Source: Actinomycetota bacterium (lineage in GTDB: Bacteria; Actinomycetota; Geothermincolia; Fen-727; JAQURN01). Taken from it: 8,056 bases of DNA. Of this stretch, positions 5,318 to 8,056 are shown piece after piece. The translations under genes and the position numbers were made by a program. The stretch is taken from positions 1 to 8,056 of the forward strand of contig JAQURN010000050.1 of NCBI GenBank assembly GCA_028715585.1. The letters are read 5' to 3'. How positions within the stretch are numbered: position 1 is the first letter of the stretch; each line of letters starts with the position of its first letter. The notes below the pieces were generated by a model. It worked only from the letters and a program-made list of their open reading frames with translations, made no database searches and was not told the DNA's origin.

Positions 5318-6142
5318 ATGGGAACCAAAAACCAAATCGCCCAAGCCACAAAGTTGATTCGCGAGGCAAATGAAACTGTCGTCTTCTCCGGAGCGGGAAT
5401 CTCCACCTCCAGCGGGATACCAGCATTTAGGGGGCAAGGCGGTCTGTGGGATGAATACAGCCCCGCCCTTTTTGCAAACATCCCAGGGCTTCTTTTTACC
5501 TTCCTCACAAACAAGCGAAGAATTTTTTCCTTTACAAGGGATGTCCTTTCCGCCCTGGTGGAGGCAGAACCAAACGCCGCTCACATCGCGGTATCGGACC
5601 TTCAAAAGATGGGAAAAGTCTCCGCCGTGATTACCCAGAATATTGACAATCTCCATCAGAAAGCGGGTAGCTCAAAGGTAATCGAACTCCATGGAAACAT
5701 CTTCAGGCTTCGATGCCTGCGCTGCGGGAGGAAAAAAACAATTTCTCCGGAAAGGATGCGAGAAGCCGTGGAAAAACTGAAGAAAGAAGAGCCGAAGAGA
5801 AGCACGATGTTCTCCATGTTGAGGAGATTCCTTGGCCGCTGTGATTGTGGGGGGGTAAACCGGCCGGACGTAGTCTTTTTCGGTGAATCTCTCCCAAAAG
5901 AAGCCCTTGGCGACGCCCTCAGATACGCTCATAATGTTGACTGCATGATTGCGATAGGAACGTCTGGGGTGGTTTATCCAGCAGCTTCTATCCCATTGAA
6001 TGCATCAAGTACGGGCGCAAAAATCATCGAGATAAACCCGACTCCCACGAATTTCACTCCCCTGGCAAAAATCTATCTACAGAAAGCAGCAGAAGAGGCG
6101 CTTCCCTCCATCGCGGAAGCCTTGAGAACAAGCGAAGCTTGA
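5318..6142 (+). CDS. Sir2-family NAD-dependent protein deacylase
   Basis: A 274-residue sirtuin. Landmarks, numbered from the ATG, are the NAD-binding GAGISTSSGIPAFRG at 25-39, TQNIDNLHQKAG at 106-117, the catalytic His125 in ELHGN, zinc cysteines 133/136 and 175/177, RPDVVFFGE at 182-190, and GTSGVVYPA at 214-222. It removes acyl groups from lysine using NAD and is cytoplasmic. The Tyr-x-x-Arg signature of class III desuccinylases is not evident, so deacetylation is more likely. About 38 residues separate the two zinc half-sites, with a basic, probably helical segment, and the second half is CxC. I prefer the ATG at 5318 over an in-frame TTG at 5309. Neither has a clear ribosome site. It converges on hspR. 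Confidence 0.94.
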   Translation: MGTKNQIAQATKLIREANETVVFSGAGISTSSGIPAFRGQGGLWDEYSPALFANIPGLLFTFLTNKRRIFSFTRDVLSALVEAEPNAAHIAVSDLQKMGKVSAVITQNIDNLHQKAGSSKVIELHGNIFRLRCLRCGRKKTISPERMREAVEKLKKEEPKRSTMFSMLRRFLGRCDCGGVNRPDVVFFGESLPKEALGDALRYAHNVDCMIAIGTSGVVYPAASIPLNASSTGAKIIEINPTPTNFTPLAKIYLQKAAEEALPSIAEALRTSEA

Positions 6143-6173
6143 ACAAGGCAAAACCGTTCTTTCCCCGGACAGG

Positions 6174-6599
6174 TCAAGAATTTCTGGAGCTCTCCCGACG
6201 AAGTGCAGCCAGACTGGTTGGGGAAGGCTTAGTGAGAGCCATCCTCCTCTTGAGGTTCTCTATCTCGGCACGCATCTCGCGTCTATCAAGTTCCATCTCT
6301 TTCTCGAGCTGCGCCACCCTCTTTCTGAGGGCGGAAATCTGCTCCTCAAGCTCCAAAACCATGCGAACACCAGACAGGTTCAAACCGTTGCGCCTCGTGA
6401 GCTTCTGTATGCGTTTGAGCCTCAGGATGTCCGCCTCTGAGTACCTCCTACGATTCTTAGCGCTCCTTTTGGGCGTCAAGAGCCCTTTTCTCTCGTAGAG
6501 CCTCAAGGTTTGTGGGTGGACACTGGCAAGTTGCGCGGCGACACTTATGATATATTTTCCTTCTTCCATTTCCTCATCTAATTCCATGCCTTCCTCCAT
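6174..6599 (-). CDS. hspR: HspR-type MerR family heat-shock repressor
   Basis: A 141-residue MerR-family regulator. After an acidic N-terminus (1-14) comes the winged helix: YIISVAAQLASVHPQTLRLYERKGLLTPKRS at 16-46, then NRRRYSEADILRLKRIQKL. A charged coiled coil at about 82-120 would serve dimerisation. The VHPQTLRLYERKGLL core and its position after dnaJ identify HspR, which in Streptomyces and Mycobacterium represses the dnaK operon through HAIR inverted repeats with DnaK as co-repressor. The operator would be upstream of dnaK, outside the window. The frame extends to a GTG at 6629, but the ATG at 6599 has a perfect GGAGG seven bases upstream. It starts 40 bp after dnaJ, and the gene ends 31 bp from the converging sirtuin stop. 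Confidence 0.93.
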   Translation of the reverse strand: MEEGMELDEEMEEGKYIISVAAQLASVHPQTLRLYERKGLLTPKRSAKNRRRYSEADILRLKRIQKLTRRNGLNLSGVRMVLELEEQISALRKRVAQLEKEMELDRREMRAEIENLKRRMALTKPSPTSLAALRRESSRNS

Positions 6600-6606
6600 C
6601 TTTATC

Positions 6607-6611
6607 CCTCC
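6607..6611 (-). promoter_or_regulatory. Shine-Dalgarno GGAGG deciding the hspR start
   Basis: GGAGG on the minus strand lies seven bases before the ATG at 6599. The upstream GTG at 6629 has no comparable site. This trims ten residues from the longest open frame. Confidence 0.75.
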
Positions 6612-6639
6612 AGCTCCAGTCAGATTCACAATTCGAGGG

Positions 6640-7758
6640 TCACTTTATGTGAGCCCTCACATCCTTCGGTTCTATTTCCCCAAGCTTTTCCAAAAGCTCT
6701 TTTTCTTTTTTGTTCAGTTTTGAGGGAACGACCACCCTCACGGTAACAAGCATATCTCCCTTCCCTTTACCATTCGGCTTGGGCGCCCCTTTGGACTTCA
6801 AACGAAAAGTCTTGCCACTCTGGGTTCCTGGGGGGATCCGCAACCGGACTTTCCCATCAATTGTGGGAATCTCTACCTGTGCCCCAAGTGCCGCCTCAGA
6901 AAACGTAATAGGGAGATCAAGGGTAATATCGCTGCCTTTTCTCCCAAAATATGGATGCGGACCCACGCGAGTAATCACGTAGAGGTCTCCAGGAGGACCC
7001 CCATTAACGCCGGGTTCTCCTTTACCCTTGAACTTGATTTTTCCTCTATCCTTTACTCCGGCTGGAATTTTAACCTTTATCCTTCTGGGCATCCTAACCC
7101 TCCCGGAGCCGCCGCAGTTCTTGCAGGGGTTCTTGATAATGGTTCCACTTCCCCCACATCGCCCACAGGGCCTGCTTATTCCAAAGAGCCCCTGGTCCTC
7201 GGCAACAAAACCTCGGCCACCACAGACAGGGCAGGTTTCAGGCAGCGTCCCGGGGGCAGAACCAGTACCTCCGCAAGTTGGACAACTACTTATTGAATCA
7301 ACCTCGACAGGGACATAAGCGCCTTTTAGCGCATCATCGAAGGAAAGGTTAACGGTCACCTCTATATCGTTTCCCTTCCTGCCGCCTCTTCTACCACCCC
7401 CTCTGCTGCGCGAAGCTTTCCGCCCTGAGCTGAAAAGGTCAAAGAGGTCACCTAAATCGCCGGTGAAACTAAATCCCTCCCCGCCTTCAAAACCGCCAAA
7501 CCCTTCAAAACCAGGAAACCCAAAACCCTGGGCTCCGGCGCCAAAAGTCCTTGCGGTATCGTACTGCTTGCGTTTCTCTTCATCGCTGAGAACTTCGTAA
7601 GCCTCTCCAATCTCCTTGAATTTCTCCTCGGCATCCTTGTTCCCAGGATTTTTGTCAGGATGATATTTCTGGGCAAGCTTCCTGTAGGCTTTCTTTATCT
7701 CTTCTTTTGTAGCGTCCTTTGATACTCCAAGAACCTGGTAGTAATCTTTCCCGTTCAT
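6640..7758 (-). CDS. dnaJ: Chaperone protein DnaJ (type I Hsp40)
   Basis: A full-length 372-residue type I DnaJ. The J domain (about 4-68) carries HPD at 33-35, which stimulates the DnaK ATPase. A Gly/Phe-rich linker (72-100) and a DLFDLF segment follow, then a basic Gly/Arg stretch (111-129). The zinc domain has four CxxCxGxG-type repeats at Cys159/162, 176/179, 198/201 and 212/215. The C-terminal client-binding domains (about 225-345) include GKGEPGVNGGPPGDLYV. It delivers unfolded clients to DnaK in the cytoplasm. The ATG has only a weak purine-rich ribosome site (TAGGGAT), and it starts 45 bp after grpE. HspR follows, so the gene probably belongs to a dnaK-grpE-dnaJ-hspR heat-shock operon. 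Confidence 0.97.
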   Translation of the reverse strand: MNGKDYYQVLGVSKDATKEEIKKAYRKLAQKYHPDKNPGNKDAEEKFKEIGEAYEVLSDEEKRKQYDTARTFGAGAQGFGFPGFEGFGGFEGGEGFSFTGDLGDLFDLFSSGRKASRSRGGGRRGGRKGNDIEVTVNLSFDDALKGAYVPVEVDSISSCPTCGGTGSAPGTLPETCPVCGGRGFVAEDQGLFGISRPCGRCGGSGTIIKNPCKNCGGSGRVRMPRRIKVKIPAGVKDRGKIKFKGKGEPGVNGGPPGDLYVITRVGPHPYFGRKGSDITLDLPITFSEAALGAQVEIPTIDGKVRLRIPPGTQSGKTFRLKSKGAPKPNGKGKGDMLVTVRVVVPSKLNKKEKELLEKLGEIEPKDVRAHIK

Positions 7759-7803
7759 TTCAATCCCTAATTCTTAGAAACCTACCGCGAAGCCTCGGGA
7801 GGA

Positions 7804-8056
7804 CTACTCCTTCGGCAAGCAAGAAACCTTGACCATGGCAGGCCTAATGAGGAACCCCCTGAACTTATATCCCTTCCCAAGAACTTCGACTACGGTATTC
7901 TCTGGGCATTCATCACTCTCCACCACTACCATTGCCTCGTGCTCCTCGGGGTCAAATGGCTCGCCCTGGGGATTGATGATTTCAAGCCCCTCTTTCTCCA
8001 AAACATCCAGAAATTGCCCGTAAATCATCTTCACGCCATCGAGCAAAGCCGAATCC
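7804..8056 (-). CDS. grpE: GrpE nucleotide exchange factor, 3' part only
   Basis: The last 83 codons of a gene whose 5' end lies beyond the right edge. The visible part starts DSALLDGVKMIYGQFLDVLEKEGLEII. It then shows the GrpE beta-domain hallmarks PFDPEEHEAMVVVESDECPENTVVEVLGKGYKF and the C-terminal LIRPAMVKVS. GrpE is the cytoplasmic dimeric factor that releases ADP from DnaK; the beta-domain seen here contacts the DnaK nucleotide-binding domain. A TTG lies in the visible frame at 8046, but it is internal: homology clearly continues upstream and the missing N-terminal part is the long dimerising coiled coil. dnaJ follows by 45 bp. dnaK is expected upstream. Confidence 0.96.
   Translation of the reverse strand, partial: DSALLDGVKMIYGQFLDVLEKEGLEIINPQGEPFDPEEHEAMVVVESDECPENTVVEVLGKGYKFRGFLIRPAMVKVSCLPKE

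Noticed and set aside
5135..5656. Minus-strand frame of 173 codons across the zinc-ribbon and sirtuin genes
   Set aside because: It spans two well-supported plus-strand genes and has no domain of its own.
6143..6173. Bidirectional terminator between the converging sirtuin and hspR genes
   Set aside because: No inverted repeat with a T-run is visible in the 31 bases.

Overview
The window looks like ordinary bacterial chromosome of roughly balanced base composition. It carries 11 protein genes and two tRNA genes in three blocks. The best lineage clue is the right end, where grpE, dnaJ and a MerR-type hspR run in that order on the minus strand. That order with HspR is typical of Actinomycetota. 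Frequent GTG/TTG starts, an RsbV/RsbW-like pair and a possibly leaderless gene fit an actinobacterial or other deep 'Gram-positive' lineage, perhaps an uncultured one. This placement is inference, and no marker here names a genus.

Left block (about 1-4504, all minus strand), in transcription order: dapA (lysine/diaminopimelate synthesis), the AmmeMemoRadiSam-type radical SAM enzyme amrS, a small Lys-rich membrane protein of unknown function, a STAS anti-sigma-antagonist-like protein, an RsbW-like serine kinase overlapping it, a DUF72/YecE TIM-barrel protein and tRNA-Tyr(GUA). Gaps are mostly 26-48 bp, with one of about 118 bp before the STAS gene, so there may be two transcription units: dapA-amrS-small protein, and STAS-kinase-DUF72. 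Beyond tRNA-Tyr lies about 185 bp of non-coding DNA. It is full of six-base G and C runs that form compact hairpins, and it has one segment complementary to the tRNA T-arm.

Middle block (4642-6142, plus strand): tRNA-Arg(UCU), then a double zinc-ribbon protein with two membrane helices, then a sirtuin whose start lies about 20 bp after the previous stop. The zinc-ribbon gene has an extended -10 box so close to its ATG that its mRNA may be leaderless.

Right block (6174-8056, minus strand): hspR, dnaJ and the 3' part of grpE, the end of a heat-shock operon whose dnaK probably lies outside. It converges on the sirtuin gene with only 31 bp between stops and no visible terminator.

I see no mobile element, CRISPR array, integrase, toxin-antitoxin pair or phage gene. 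The places most worth a second look are the hairpin region after tRNA-Tyr, the partner-switching pair without an adjacent sigma factor, the small basic membrane protein, and the zinc-ribbon/sirtuin pair, whose sirtuin has an enlarged zinc-module insert. Nothing here proves a new system.
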